Origin: Hyphomicrobiales bacterium
GTDB lineage: Bacteria > Pseudomonadota > Alphaproteobacteria > Rhizobiales > Rhizobiaceae
Assembly (NCBI GenBank): GCA_900473745.1
Contig: UCMW01000013.1
Span: forward strand, 124,001-188,000
Length of the DNA stretch: 64,000 bases
Reading direction: 5' to 3'
Made by a program: the position numbers and the translations under genes
Notes under the pieces: model-generated
The model's database searches: none
What the model was told of the DNA's origin: nothing
What the model saw: the letters and a program-made list of their open reading frames with translations, nothing else
Part shown: piece by piece, positions 34,800 to 44,018 of the stretch
Position numbering within the stretch: the first letter of the stretch is position 1
Layout: the number at the start of each line of letters is the position of its first letter

Positions 34800-36689
34800 A
34801 TGATCACGATCAACGACATTTCCGCCCGCATCGCCGGACGCCTTCTCATTGACCATGCGACCGTCGCTCTGCCGGCCGGCACGAAAGCCGGTCTCGTGGG
34901 CAAGAATGGCGCTGGCAAGTCCACGCTGTTTCGCATCATCACCGGCGACATGTCGGCAGAGAGCGGCAACATCTCAATTCCGAAGAATGCCCGGATCGGC
35001 CAGGTGGCACAGGAAGCCCCGGGCACCGAAGACTCGCTGATCTCCATCGTGCTCGCCGCCGACAAGGAACGGGCGGCCTTGCTTATCGAGGCAGAAACGG
35101 CGAGCGACCCGCATCGCATCGCCGAAATCCAGACCCGGCTTGCCGATATCGGCGCCCATTCTGCCGAAGCGCGCGCCGCGACCATCCTGTCCGGCCTCGG
35201 CTTCGACCACGAAGCACAATTGCGCCCGGCCTCGTCCTTCTCGGGTGGTTGGCGCATGCGCGTGGCACTCGCGGCCGTGCTGTTTGCCGAACCCGACCTC
35301 TTGCTGCTCGACGAGCCGACCAACTATCTCGACCTCGAAGGCTCGATGTGGCTCGAGGATTATGTCCGACGCTATCCGCATACGGTCATCATCATCAGCC
35401 ATGACCGCGACCTTTTGAACACCGCCGTCAATTCGATCATCCATCTCGACCAGAAGAAACTGACCTTCTATCGCGGCGGATACGATCAGTTCGAACGTCA
35501 GAAGGCCGAGAACGACGAATTGCAGACCAAGGCCAAGGTGAAGAACGACGCGGCGCGCAAGCACCTGCAAAGCTTCATCGACCGCTTCAAGGCAAAAGCC
35601 ACCAAGGCCAAGCAGGCCCAGAGCCGCGTCAAGGCGCTGGAGCGCATGGGAACGGTGGCCGCCGTGATCGAGGATCACGTCCAGCCGATCACCTTCCCTG
35701 CCCCGGACAAACAACCCGCCTCGCCGATCATTGCCGTCAACGGCGGCGTGGTCGGCTACGAGCCAGGCAAGCCGATCCTGAAGAACATCAATCTCAGGAT
35801 CGACAATGACGACCGCATCGCACTGCTCGGCTCGAACGGGAACGGCAAGTCGACATTCGCCAAGTTCATCTCCGGTCGGCTGGAAGCGCAGGCAGGCGAG
35901 TTGAAGACGGCATCCTCGCTGAAAATCGGCTTCTTCGCCCAGCACCAGCTCGACGATCTGATCCCTGAGCAGACACCCGTCGAACATGTCCGCCGGTTGA
36001 TGCCGCTGGAGCCGGAAGCCAAGGTGCGGGCCCGCGTCGCGCAAATGGGGCTCGCGACCGAAAAGATGGCGACGGCCGCCAAGGATCTGTCAGGTGGCGA
36101 GAAGGCGCGCCTCTTGATGGGCCTTGCGGCCCTTCACGCGCCGAACCTGTTGATACTCGACGAACCGACCAACCATCTGGATATCGACAGCCGCAAGGCG
36201 CTGATCGAGGCGCTCAACGACTACGAGGGTGCGGTCATCCTGATTTCCCACGATCGCCACCTGATCGAGGCGACCGTTGACCGGCTATGGCTGGTCAACA
36301 ACGGCACCGTCACCAGCTTCGACGGTGACATGGAGGAGTATCGTTCGCTCATCATTGCCTCTGGTAAGAAGCCGACGGAGAAGGACAAGTCGGATGCGGC
36401 CGGCGATCAGATCAACAAGGCCGATCAGCGCAAGGCGGCTGCCGACCGACGGGCGAGCCTGGCGCCACTGAAGAAAAAGATCAATGAAGTCGAAGCCTTG
36501 ACGAAAAAGCTGGAGACTTTGATTCAGGCGCTCGACAAGGAACTCGCCGATCCCGTGCTTTACGAAAAGGCGCCCGCCAAGGCCGCGGAAAAGGCGAAAC
36601 AGCGCGGCGAAGCCGCCGCCAAGCTATCCGCTGCCGAAGAGCAGTGGCTAGAGCTCTCTGCTGAATATGAAGAGGGCATGGCTGGTTGA
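34800..36689 (+). CDS. ABC-F family ATPase (ribosome-associated, YheS/Uup type)
   Basis: The 629-residue protein has two ABC ATPase domains and no membrane helices. Walker A motifs are GKNGAGKS near residue 36 and GSNGNGKS near 345; signatures are FSGGWRMR and LSGGEKARL; Walker B are LLLLDEPTNYLD and LLILDEPTNHLD. The inter-domain linker (about 225-300, KAKATKAKQAQSRVKALERM) is the P-site tRNA-interaction arm, and a charged coiled coil forms the C-terminus. ABC-F proteins relieve stalled translation. A GC-rich hairpin overlaps the stop codon. Confidence 0.93.
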   Translation: MITINDISARIAGRLLIDHATVALPAGTKAGLVGKNGAGKSTLFRIITGDMSAESGNISIPKNARIGQVAQEAPGTEDSLISIVLAADKERAALLIEAETASDPHRIAEIQTRLADIGAHSAEARAATILSGLGFDHEAQLRPASSFSGGWRMRVALAAVLFAEPDLLLLDEPTNYLDLEGSMWLEDYVRRYPHTVIIISHDRDLLNTAVNSIIHLDQKKLTFYRGGYDQFERQKAENDELQTKAKVKNDAARKHLQSFIDRFKAKATKAKQAQSRVKALERMGTVAAVIEDHVQPITFPAPDKQPASPIIAVNGGVVGYEPGKPILKNINLRIDNDDRIALLGSNGNGKSTFAKFISGRLEAQAGELKTASSLKIGFFAQHQLDDLIPEQTPVEHVRRLMPLEPEAKVRARVAQMGLATEKMATAAKDLSGGEKARLLMGLAALHAPNLLILDEPTNHLDIDSRKALIEALNDYEGAVILISHDRHLIEATVDRLWLVNNGTVTSFDGDMEEYRSLIIASGKKPTEKDKSDAAGDQINKADQRKAAADRRASLAPLKKKINEVEALTKKLETLIQALDKELADPVLYEKAPAKAAEKAKQRGEAAAKLSAAEEQWLELSAEYEEGMAG

Positions 36690-36705
36690 ACCAGCCCGTT
36701 CTTGT
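36680..36705 (+). terminator. Possible terminator overlapping ABC-F stop codon
   Basis: GGCTGG (36680-36685) pairs with CCAGCC (36691-36696) over TTGAA, followed by a moderately T-rich CGTTCTTGTT. The hairpin spans the stop codon and separates the ABC-F gene from the toxin-antitoxin promoter. Confidence 0.45.
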
Positions 36706-36713
36706 TGAACCCC

Positions 36714-36745
36714 TGAATATACATTATCTTGGTCGCGTATATTCA
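36714..36745. promoter_or_regulatory. vapBC operator: perfect 9-bp inverted repeat
   Basis: TGAATATAC (36714-36722) and GTATATTCA (36737-36745) form a perfect inverted repeat with a 14-bp spacer, ending 12 bp before the antitoxin ATG. VapBC complexes bind such repeats to repress their own operon. The TATATT inside the right arm could be the -10. Confidence 0.7.
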
Positions 36746-36757
36746 CGAGGTGACGCC

Positions 36758-37018
36758 ATGCCGCTTTACGTGCGCGATGAACGGGTGAACCAACTCGCTG
36801 AGCAGGCCCAGAAAATCCTGAAAGCACCCACCAAGACGGACGCCATCCGCCAGGCGCTGGAACGCGTGGTGCAAGAGGACGAAAAGCGTCCTCCGCTGGC
36901 CGAGCGGCTGGAGAAACTACGTGCCCGCCACAACATGCCCGCCTTCGACACGCTCGAACCCTTCGACGAGAAGGCTTTCCTCGACGAAATGTGGGGCGAT
37001 AACGATGTTCATCGATAG
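36758..37018 (+). CDS. vapB: VapB-type antitoxin (PSK/Rv0623-like)
   Basis: The 86-residue protein starts MPLYVRDERVNQLAEQAQKIL, the ribbon-helix-helix DNA-binding head of PSK-type VapB, continues with TKTDAIRQALERV and ends in a toxin-neutralising tail (FDTLEPFDEKAFLDEMWGD). The ATG at 36758 follows GAGGT (36747-36751) by 6 nt; an earlier in-frame start at 36686 would cross the operator. It overlaps vapC by 14 nt. It probably autorepresses through the repeat at 36714-36745. Confidence 0.9.
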   Translation: MPLYVRDERVNQLAEQAQKILKAPTKTDAIRQALERVVQEDEKRPPLAERLEKLRARHNMPAFDTLEPFDEKAFLDEMWGDNDVHR

Positions 37019-37397
37019 TTCGGCACTCGTGGAAATTCTCATGGATGCGCCGCGACGTCAGTATCTTCTCGATCGCATGGCCGTATCACCCACTCCTTTT
37101 TCCACATCGGCAACCGTCATCTATGAAACAACCGTGGTGATCTCGTCCCGGACAAAGAAGACCGTCGAAGAAGCATACTCTTTTGTCGATCAGTTTCTCG
37201 CCGAACTGAACGCCGAAATCCTGCCCGCCACTCGCGACACGGCGCTCGCCGCCCTCGACGCGTTCTCCCGCTACGGCAAGGGCCGGCACCCCGCCCGCCT
37301 CAATTTCGGCGACTGTTTTTCCTATGCAGGCGCCAAGGCAGCCGGTGCCGCCCTCCTCTATGTTGGCGAGCATTTCCGCCGCACCGATCTCGCCTGA
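37005..37397 (+). CDS. vapC: VapC-type PIN-domain toxin
   Basis: The 130-residue PIN-domain RNase has the acidic Mg2+-binding residues D4 (MFIDSSALVEIL), E41 (TVIYETTVV) and D103 (LNFGDCFSYA). The usual fourth acidic position, in a (G)(D/N)DF motif, reads GEHF at 121-124, so a Glu replaces the usual Asp-containing pair; activity may still be retained. The start at 37005 is the first plausible one and overlaps vapB by 14 nt, ensuring coupled synthesis. Targets cannot be read from sequence. Confidence 0.9.
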   Translation: MFIDSSALVEILMDAPRRQYLLDRMAVSPTPFSTSATVIYETTVVISSRTKKTVEEAYSFVDQFLAELNAEILPATRDTALAALDAFSRYGKGRHPARLNFGDCFSYAGAKAAGAALLYVGEHFRRTDLA

Positions 37398-37434
37398 TCA
37401 GAAAAACACGACGACAATGCAAGGGAGCAGCGCC

Positions 37435-39498
37435 ATGGATCTCTTTCTCGAAAAGGATGACGATCCGCAGACGCTGGCCTTCGTCGCCTTGCGAAACGCG
37501 AAGTCGCAGGAGGCCCTGACAACGCCTGAGATGGAGGCCGATGTTGCCGCTCTTCAGGCGATGATGGAGCGACAGGACAGGCTGATTGTTCCGGCCCGGC
37601 GCGGCAACTGGCTGTTTGATTTCAACCGATCGCGCGACAATCCGCTCGGTGTGCTGCGACGTCTGCCGGCCGAACTTGCGCCACGCGCCGATGCAGCCTG
37701 GGAAACGGTTTTCGACGTTGATGCATTCTGCGCTCGCGAGGGCAAGCGATGGATCTTCGGCGGTTGCGTCACCTGCCCCTTCGAGCCGACACGCGTTCTG
37801 CTACGCCTGTCCGATGGAGGCTCGGACCAGACACGCTTCCTCGAATTCGACCTGGAGACAAAACAATTGGTCGATGGAGGCTTCGATACGCCGCCCGTCC
37901 GGGCGCAGGCGGCCTGGCTGAGCCAAGACGAAATCGTCTATTTCGGCTCGATCGACGCGAACTCTGCGACCCAATCCGGCTGGCCACGGGTCGGACGGCG
38001 TTTGCAGCGCGGCCAAGCGCCGGCAGAGGCCGAGATCATGTTTGAAGCGGCATCTTCCGATGTCACCGGATACGGCTTTGTTATCGATCCGAAGCTTGGT
38101 GGCCATGATGGGTCGGAAACGCGACAGATCCGCGTGTTCATGGCGAACCATGAGATCGGCAAGCTTAGCCTCCATGTGGAGGATGGCGATGGGGTTGCTC
38201 GACGCCTGCCGCTGCCACAGGAAATCGGCTTCGACATCAATCACAGCCATGTCCTGTGGCTTGCCAAGAATGATGAGCAGGTGCCAAGCGGCAGCCTCGT
38301 CCTGCAGGAACTGACACCCTTCGACAAGGAGCCGCTGGCGCCGCAGAGGCGCATTCTGGTCGAGCCAGCACCGGGGCGCGCCGTCCACCATTTCACGTTG
38401 GTGCGCGACTGGGCGGTCTATTCGGTGGATGAACGCCTTGCTCCGTCTCTCTACGTGCTGGATCTGACGCGTGCGGATGCAGAACCCCAGCGGATCGCAC
38501 TGCCTGACGGCGTCGAGGCGCTGTATTTCGCGCCGCTCCATGCCGACCTGCATCTGGGCGATGACACGCTGTCGGTGATCGGCTCCGGCTTTCTGGTGCC
38601 GCCGACCCGCTACACGCTCTCGCTTTCCGATCCCAACCGCCGACCGACGACTGAACCTCTGGCTTTGAAGCCTGAGGAAACCTCGCCCGCCTACTTCAAT
38701 GCTGACGGCATGACGAGCGAGCTTTTGGAGGCGACGTCGGAAGACGGCACAAAGGTGCCGTATCACCTGGTTCTGCCGAGGGAATGGACCAAGGGCGAAT
38801 TGCCGGTACTGATCTATGGCTATGGCGGATTCTCCGCATCGCTCGCGCCGCATTACTCCGGCACCACAGGCCGTTTCCTGGAACAGGGCGGCGCCTATGT
38901 GCAGGCCTATATTCGCGGCGGCGCCGAGCTCGGACCGCAATGGCACACGCCCGCCAAGCGCCACGGCCGTCACAAGGCCTATGAGGATTTCGTCGCGATC
39001 GCCCGCGACCTCGTAAAACGCGGCTACTCGAAGCCATCCCGCATCGCCTGCACCGGCGGCAGCAATGGCGGCCTGCTGACCGGGGTTATGCTGACCCGTT
39101 ATCCCGAGGACTTCGGTGCCGTCTGGTGCCGGGTGCCGGTCATCGACATGACGCGTTTTCACATGTTTCCTGCCGGACGCGCCTGGATGGACGAATGCGG
39201 CAACCCGGACGATGCAGCCGACCGCGCCTATCTTCTCAGCTATTCACCGCTGCACCAAATCAAGCCGGCCGTGGAGACAACCTATCCGCCGCTCTACATC
39301 GAGAGCTCGAGCAATGACGACCGGGTGCATCCCTCGCATGCGCGGCGTTTCGCCATGCGGCTGGAGGAGGCCGGCCACACGCCGCTTTTCCATGAATTTG
39401 GCTCCGGCGGGCATGGCGGCGCGGGCAATTCGGCAGAAATGGCACGGCGCACAGCGATGGGATACAGCTTCCTCCGCCGATCGATCATGAAGCCCTAA
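37435..39498 (+). CDS. Prolyl oligopeptidase-family (S9) serine peptidase
   Basis: The 687-residue protein has an N-terminal seven-blade propeller (about residues 60-430) and a C-terminal alpha/beta-hydrolase domain. The catalytic triad is Ser543 in CTGGSNGGLLTG, Asp629 in SNDDRVHP and His660 in GSGGHGG. The SPLHQIK and YGGFSASLAPHY segments are typical of S9A members. No signal peptide is visible, so it is probably cytoplasmic and cleaves short proline-containing peptides. ATG 37435 follows GGGAG by 7 nt; a longer frame starting in vapC was rejected. Confidence 0.92.
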   Translation: MDLFLEKDDDPQTLAFVALRNAKSQEALTTPEMEADVAALQAMMERQDRLIVPARRGNWLFDFNRSRDNPLGVLRRLPAELAPRADAAWETVFDVDAFCAREGKRWIFGGCVTCPFEPTRVLLRLSDGGSDQTRFLEFDLETKQLVDGGFDTPPVRAQAAWLSQDEIVYFGSIDANSATQSGWPRVGRRLQRGQAPAEAEIMFEAASSDVTGYGFVIDPKLGGHDGSETRQIRVFMANHEIGKLSLHVEDGDGVARRLPLPQEIGFDINHSHVLWLAKNDEQVPSGSLVLQELTPFDKEPLAPQRRILVEPAPGRAVHHFTLVRDWAVYSVDERLAPSLYVLDLTRADAEPQRIALPDGVEALYFAPLHADLHLGDDTLSVIGSGFLVPPTRYTLSLSDPNRRPTTEPLALKPEETSPAYFNADGMTSELLEATSEDGTKVPYHLVLPREWTKGELPVLIYGYGGFSASLAPHYSGTTGRFLEQGGAYVQAYIRGGAELGPQWHTPAKRHGRHKAYEDFVAIARDLVKRGYSKPSRIACTGGSNGGLLTGVMLTRYPEDFGAVWCRVPVIDMTRFHMFPAGRAWMDECGNPDDAADRAYLLSYSPLHQIKPAVETTYPPLYIESSSNDDRVHPSHARRFAMRLEEAGHTPLFHEFGSGGHGGAGNSAEMARRTAMGYSFLRRSIMKP

Positions 39499-39534
39499 CT
39501 GACGATTGGAGCCGATAGAGGCCTCGCTCTCGTA

Positions 39535-39984
39535 TCAGGCCTTCTTCTCCCACCGGCCTTCCGGCGACTGCTGCCAATAGGTCAGCGTGTGGCCCTCGGC
39601 CTTGAGCTTCTTCCACTGACCGCGCGCCGCCTCAAGTTGCGCAGCATCGTAACCGTCGAACACGAAGACCACGCGGTCATAGGCGAGCTCGTCAGGCGGT
39701 TCGGCTCCGTCCACCAGGAACCGGACGCTCGCCGCATTCCGGTTTTCCCGCTCGATCGTGAGCAAAACCGGTTGCCGGTCCGGCAATGTCCCCTCATCGG
39801 TGCCATGCGGGAGGAAACTCTCCTCCCGATAGGTCCAAAGATGCGCGTCGAGTGCATCGCGCCGTTCGACGTCGCGGGTCTGCACCGCGACTTTCCAGCC
39901 CCGCTCCACGCTCTTCTCAAGGAGAGGTGGCAGAGCCTCCTCAAGCTTCGATTCCGTCAGGTGGTAGAACAGGACTTCGGCCAT
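39535..39984 (-). CDS. holC: DNA polymerase III chi subunit
   Basis: The 149-residue protein starts MAEVLFYHLTESKLEEALPPLLEK and has WKVAVQTRDVERRDALDAHLWTY and DRVVFVFDGYDAAQLEAAR, matching HolC, which links the clamp loader to single-stranded-DNA-binding protein. The start at 39984 was chosen over 40068 because the conserved N-terminus begins there and the longer frame would overlap pepA. It is 20 nt downstream of pepA, a common pairing. Confidence 0.92.
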   Translation of the reverse strand: MAEVLFYHLTESKLEEALPPLLEKSVERGWKVAVQTRDVERRDALDAHLWTYREESFLPHGTDEGTLPDRQPVLLTIERENRNAASVRFLVDGAEPPDELAYDRVVFVFDGYDAAQLEAARGQWKKLKAEGHTLTYWQQSPEGRWEKKA

Positions 39985-40004
39985 GCGGCGCTCGGCTTCC
40001 GGGA

Positions 40005-41501
40005 TCACGATTCGTAATTTGCCCGCACCAGCTCGTCCAGCAGGCGAACGCCGTAACCAGAGCCCCAAGACTGGTTGATTTCGTCATTCGGCGAGCCCAT
40101 GGCCGTACCGGCGATGTCGAGATGCGCCCAGGGCGTGTCCTTGACGAAACGCTTGAGGAACTGGGCAGCCGTGATCGAGCCCGCGAGGCGGCCGCCGGTG
40201 TTCTTCATGTCGGCAAACTTCGAATCGATCATCTTGTCGTATTCCTTGCCGAGCGGCATGCGCCACAGGCGTTCATGGGTCACCTGCCCGGCTGCCAGCA
40301 GCTTTTCCGAAAGCGCATCGTCATTGGAGAACAGGCCGGCATGCTGGTTGCCGAGCGCGACGGTGATGGCGCCGGTCAGCGTGGCGAGGTTGATCATGAA
40401 GGTCGGTTCGAAACGATCATTGCAGTACCAGAGGGCGTCGCAGAGCACGAGACGCCCCTCCGCATCGGTGTTGATGACCTCGATGGTCTGACCCGACATG
40501 GACGTCACGATGTCACCCGGGCGCTGGGCATTGCCGTCTGGCATGTTCTCGACGAGGCCGAGGATGCCGATGGCGTTCACCTTGGCCTTGCGGGCTGCGA
40601 GGACATGCATAAGGCCGGTGACGGCGGCAGCACCACCCATGTCGCCCTTCATGTCCTCCATGCCACCGGCCGGCTTGATGGAGATTCCGCCCGTATCGAA
40701 AACGACGCCCTTGCCGACGAAGGCGACCGGCTTGTCCTTGGACTTAGCCCCCTTCCACTGCATGACGACGAGGCGCGGTGGACGCACCGAACCTTGCGCC
40801 ACGCCGAGAAGGGCGCCCATGCCAAGCTTCTTCATTTCCTTTTCGGTCAGGATTTCGATCTCGACGCCGAGCTTTTCCAGTTCCTTGGCCTTTGCGGCAA
40901 ATTCCAGGGGACCGAGAACATTGGCAGGTTCATTGACCAAGTTGCGAGCGAGCACCACGCCTTCGGCAATGGCTTCGGCTTCGGCAAAGGCCTTCTTTGC
41001 GGCGGAGGCATTGGCGGTCACGATGGTCACGTTGACGGTCTTTTCCGCCTTGTCTTCTTCGTCATCCGCCTTCTTCTTGGTCTTGTAGACGTCGAACTTG
41101 TAGGCGCGCATCAACATGCCCAAGGCGAGATCGGCCGCCGCCTTGGGCGTGACGTCGATGCCCGGCGCGTCGAGATAGACGGTGACGTTCTCAGCGCCCT
41201 TCAGCGTGGCCGTTGCCGAACCGCCGGCCTTCAGCCAGTCGTGAGCAACGAGACTGTCCGGCTTGCCCATGCCGAGCACGACAAGACGATCCAATTCGGA
41301 TCCATGCGGCGCGACGATGTCGAGTGTGGAAAGCGCCTTGCCCTTGAATTTGGCGACTTTCGCGGCCCGGGCATAGACGCCCGCCGGATCCGCCTCGATC
41401 GCACCCGCCGGCTGCTCTGCGCCGGACGCCGCCAGCAGGATGGCGAGGCCGCCTGTCGCAGAGTGGGACTTGGCGAAAGAGATGGCGAGTTTCAACGACA
41501 T
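40005..41501 (-). CDS. pepA: Leucyl aminopeptidase (M17)
   Basis: PepA removes N-terminal residues from peptides using two metal ions. The 498-residue protein has the M17 signatures [30 protein letters not shown] and [10 protein letters not shown] near residue 340, which hold the metal ligands and catalytic Lys/Arg. A charged insert ([15 protein letters not shown], about residues 140-155) interrupts the N domain. The ATG at 41501 follows AAGGTG; a GTG at 41510 is an alternative. PepA can also bind DNA in some bacteria. A weak promoter (TGGCAA/ATCATG, 41570-41543) lies upstream. Confidence 0.95.
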   Translation of the reverse strand: MSLKLAISFAKSHSATGGLAILLAASGAEQPAGAIEADPAGVYARAAKVAKFKGKALSTLDIVAPHGSELDRLVVLGMGKPDSLVAHDWLKAGGSATATLKGAENVTVYLDAPGIDVTPKAAADLALGMLMRAYKFDVYKTKKKADDEEDKAEKTVNVTIVTANASAAKKAFAEAEAIAEGVVLARNLVNEPANVLGPLEFAAKAKELEKLGVEIEILTEKEMKKLGMGALLGVAQGSVRPPRLVVMQWKGAKSKDKPVAFVGKGVVFDTGGISIKPAGGMEDMKGDMGGAAAVTGLMHVLAARKAKVNAIGILGLVENMPDGNAQRPGDIVTSMSGQTIEVINTDAEGRLVLCDALWYCNDRFEPTFMINLATLTGAITVALGNQHAGLFSNDDALSEKLLAAGQVTHERLWRMPLGKEYDKMIDSKFADMKNTGGRLAGSITAAQFLKRFVKDTPWAHLDIAGTAMGSPNDEINQSWGSGYGVRLLDELVRANYES

Positions 41502-41542
41502 ATGAGGCACCTTGAATTGGCAGAACGGGAAGATCTTGAGGG

Positions 41543-41570
41543 ATCATGGTCTTTTCGCAAACGATGGCAA
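41543..41570 (-). promoter_or_regulatory. Possible pepA promoter
   Basis: On the minus strand TTGCCA (41570-41565) and CATGAT (41548-41543) are separated by 16 bp, 42 bp before the pepA ATG. The rest of the 271-bp gap to lptF shows no further feature I can support. Confidence 0.35.
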
Positions 41571-41772
41571 GAGTTTGACCCGTCATTCATAGCCTCATCC
41601 CCCGGATTGCTCGGATCCGCCGCGAGCGTGTCCGATTTATCGCGGTCGGTGAGAAAACGATTTTAGGGAACCGGGGAAAATGCGATCGGCTGGTCGCCAA
41701 ATCGCCGCAAGCATCGTAGAGAAAGCCGATCCTCGGCGCGGCGACTGCGTGTCGCGCCTGCAAGGGAACCCT

Positions 41773-42939
41773 ATGAAGATACTCGAACAATACATTCTGC
41801 GACGGGTCGTCCTGATGTTCCTCACGGCACTGCTGCCGGTGCTGGCGATCATCTGGACCACGCAGGTGTTGCAGCGTATCAACCTCGTGACCGACAGCGG
41901 ACAATCCGTCGGGTCCTTCATGGTTCTGGCAACGATGATCATGCCGACGCTCGTCGCGACGGTCCTGCCCTTTGCGCTTGTGATCGGGATTACCCATACA
42001 CTCACCACGATGAACAACGATTCGGAACTTGCCGTGATCGATGCCTCGGGGGCGCCGCGTTCGATCATCCAGCGACCGCTGATCCTGCTCGCTGCCGGTC
42101 TCAGCATCTTTTCCTTCGTGATGATGGGCTTCGTCGAACCGGCCATGCGCGTCAATGTGCGCACGATGATCGCGACCGCCTATGCGGACCTGCTCTCGTC
42201 GGTGATCGAAGAGAAGACGTTTCGGCAGATCGAGCCTGGCCTCTATGTCCAGATTTCCGAACGCCAGTCGGGACGGACGATGAAGGGCCTGCTCGTCGCC
42301 GATTCTCGTGATCCGGCATCTGAGCTCATCTATTATGCGCGCGAAGGGGCGGTCGACGAAACCGGCAAGTCGCTCGTCATGCAGGACGGCGAGGTCCAGC
42401 GTAAAGCACCCAACGGCGATGTGACCGTCATTCGTTTCGATCGTTACGCGTTTGATCTTTCGGATCTTTCCGAGGAACGCGGACAGGCCCGGTTCGGTGC
42501 CAAGGACCGCGATCTGTTTTACCTGATGGATCCGGATCCGCTGGACGATCGGTACATTGCCAAGCCGAATGATTTCAGCGCGGAACTCCACCGTCGCATC
42601 AGTGCATCCTTCTTCCCGCTTGTTTTTGCCCTGCTCAGCCTGATGATGTGCGGAGATGCCCGTTCTCACCGCGAGGCCCGGCTGCATCCCATGGCGTCGT
42701 CCTTGCTCATGGCGCTCACACTGTTCTGGGCATCGAACTACCTGACCTCGCTGGCGGAAGCTTCGACAAGCTTCATCCCGCTCCTCTATCTCGTGCCATT
42801 CGCATGCGGCGCTGCGGCAACCTTCATGCTGGCCACGAACCGCAGCCCCAAGCTGCCCAAAGCCCTGTCTGACCTCATCCAGACCGCGGTGGCACTGACA
42901 CAGAAACGCCTGGGCGCCGGGACCGGAGGTGCCGCATGA
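41773..42939 (+). CDS. lptF: LPS export permease LptF
   Basis: LptF and LptG form the membrane core of the LptB2FG transporter that lifts LPS from the inner membrane. The 388-residue protein has the family N-terminus MKILEQYILRRVVLMFL, two groups of three membrane helices and a central beta-jellyroll periplasmic domain (about 120-260). ATG 41773 follows AAGGGA (41762-41767). It overlaps lptG by 4 nt (ATGA). The operon continues into lptD, tying inner- and outer-membrane steps together. Confidence 0.94.
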   Translation: MKILEQYILRRVVLMFLTALLPVLAIIWTTQVLQRINLVTDSGQSVGSFMVLATMIMPTLVATVLPFALVIGITHTLTTMNNDSELAVIDASGAPRSIIQRPLILLAAGLSIFSFVMMGFVEPAMRVNVRTMIATAYADLLSSVIEEKTFRQIEPGLYVQISERQSGRTMKGLLVADSRDPASELIYYAREGAVDETGKSLVMQDGEVQRKAPNGDVTVIRFDRYAFDLSDLSEERGQARFGAKDRDLFYLMDPDPLDDRYIAKPNDFSAELHRRISASFFPLVFALLSLMMCGDARSHREARLHPMASSLLMALTLFWASNYLTSLAEASTSFIPLLYLVPFACGAAATFMLATNRSPKLPKALSDLIQTAVALTQKRLGAGTGGAA

Positions 42940-44018
42940 TCTGGACCCTCGGCCTCTACTTCTTCCGACGCTACATGATCGCTTCGCTCTGGTTCTTCCT
43001 CGGCGTCGTTTCGATCACCTATCTCATCGACTTCACCGAGACCTCGGGACGATACGACAACCTGCCCGGATATTCTGTCCCGGGCGTGCTCTATCTGACC
43101 GCGCTTCGCCTGCCGCTCATCCTGCAGCAGACCGTACCTTTCATCGGCCTCTTCGTCGGGATGGCGACACTGATCGCGCTGAACCGAAAGTCAGAGCTGG
43201 TGGTTGCCCGTGCAGCCGGCATTTCCGTCTGGCAGTTCATGGCACCCTTCCTGATCGGCGCCACGCTGATCGGATTGCTGACGACGCTGGTGATCAACCC
43301 TCTTGCCGCCTGGGGCGCACGACAGGGCACGGAAATCGAGACACAGTGGCGCGGGACATCGGGCAGCACCAAGCCGACGCCTATTCCGTGGCTGCGGCAA
43401 TCGAGCGGGGACAACGATGTTGCGCTCGGCGCGCGCGCCGTTCTGGAAGACGGGACACTGCTCGTCGATGCCGTGCTGTTGCACTTCGACCAGGACGGCC
43501 GCATCGTCCTTCGTCAGGATGCACGCACAGCTAAGTTGAAAGATGGTTACTGGATGCTTACCGACGTGCTGGAGACACGTCCCGGTGAGATCCAGTCGCG
43601 CGTGGCTGATGCACGCGTGGCGACCAATCTCAACGAGGAATTCGTCCAGCAACGCCTGGCAAAGCCGGAAAGCGTTGCTTTTTATGATCTTTTTCAGAAA
43701 ATTGAAGTTGCACGATCATTTGGAATCGCGCCACATGCGCTCGAAACCCAGTTTCACTCGCTGCTTTCGCTACCATTCCTGATGATTGCAATGACACTGA
43801 TTGCAGCAACCGTTTCATTGAAATTCAGCCGTATCAACCAATCGCGGACGGTGATTCTCGGTGGAATCTTGTCAGGCTTCGTGCTTTATGTTGTCACAGT
43901 GCTCGTCAGAGCATTCGGAAGCAGCGGCGTCATGCCGCCATATGTTGCGGCCTGGGTCCCAGTTGTCGTAGCGATGGCATTGGGGGCAACGATTCTGCTT
44001 CACAAGGAGGATGGTTAG
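42936..44018 (+). CDS. lptG: LPS export permease LptG
   Basis: The 360-residue protein has six membrane helices and a periplasmic jellyroll (about 125-270). The N-terminal FFRRYMIASLWFFLGVVSITYLIDFTE and the coupling-helix region SELVVARAAGISVWQFM are typical of LptG. It forms LptB2FG with LptF; lptB is not in this window. Start overlaps lptF by 4 nt and stop overlaps the lptD GTG by 1 nt. Confidence 0.94.
   Translation: MIWTLGLYFFRRYMIASLWFFLGVVSITYLIDFTETSGRYDNLPGYSVPGVLYLTALRLPLILQQTVPFIGLFVGMATLIALNRKSELVVARAAGISVWQFMAPFLIGATLIGLLTTLVINPLAAWGARQGTEIETQWRGTSGSTKPTPIPWLRQSSGDNDVALGARAVLEDGTLLVDAVLLHFDQDGRIVLRQDARTAKLKDGYWMLTDVLETRPGEIQSRVADARVATNLNEEFVQQRLAKPESVAFYDLFQKIEVARSFGIAPHALETQFHSLLSLPFLMIAMTLIAATVSLKFSRINQSRTVILGGILSGFVLYVVTVLVRAFGSSGVMPPYVAAWVPVVVAMALGATILLHKEDG

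Noticed and set aside
37801-39162. 453-codon minus-strand frame opposite the S9 peptidase
   Set aside because: The S9 peptidase has a complete catalytic triad in the other strand; the frame has no family match.
39786-41666. 626-codon plus-strand frame opposite pepA
   Set aside because: It is antisense to the M17 peptidase with its metal motifs, and its composition is that of a shadow frame.
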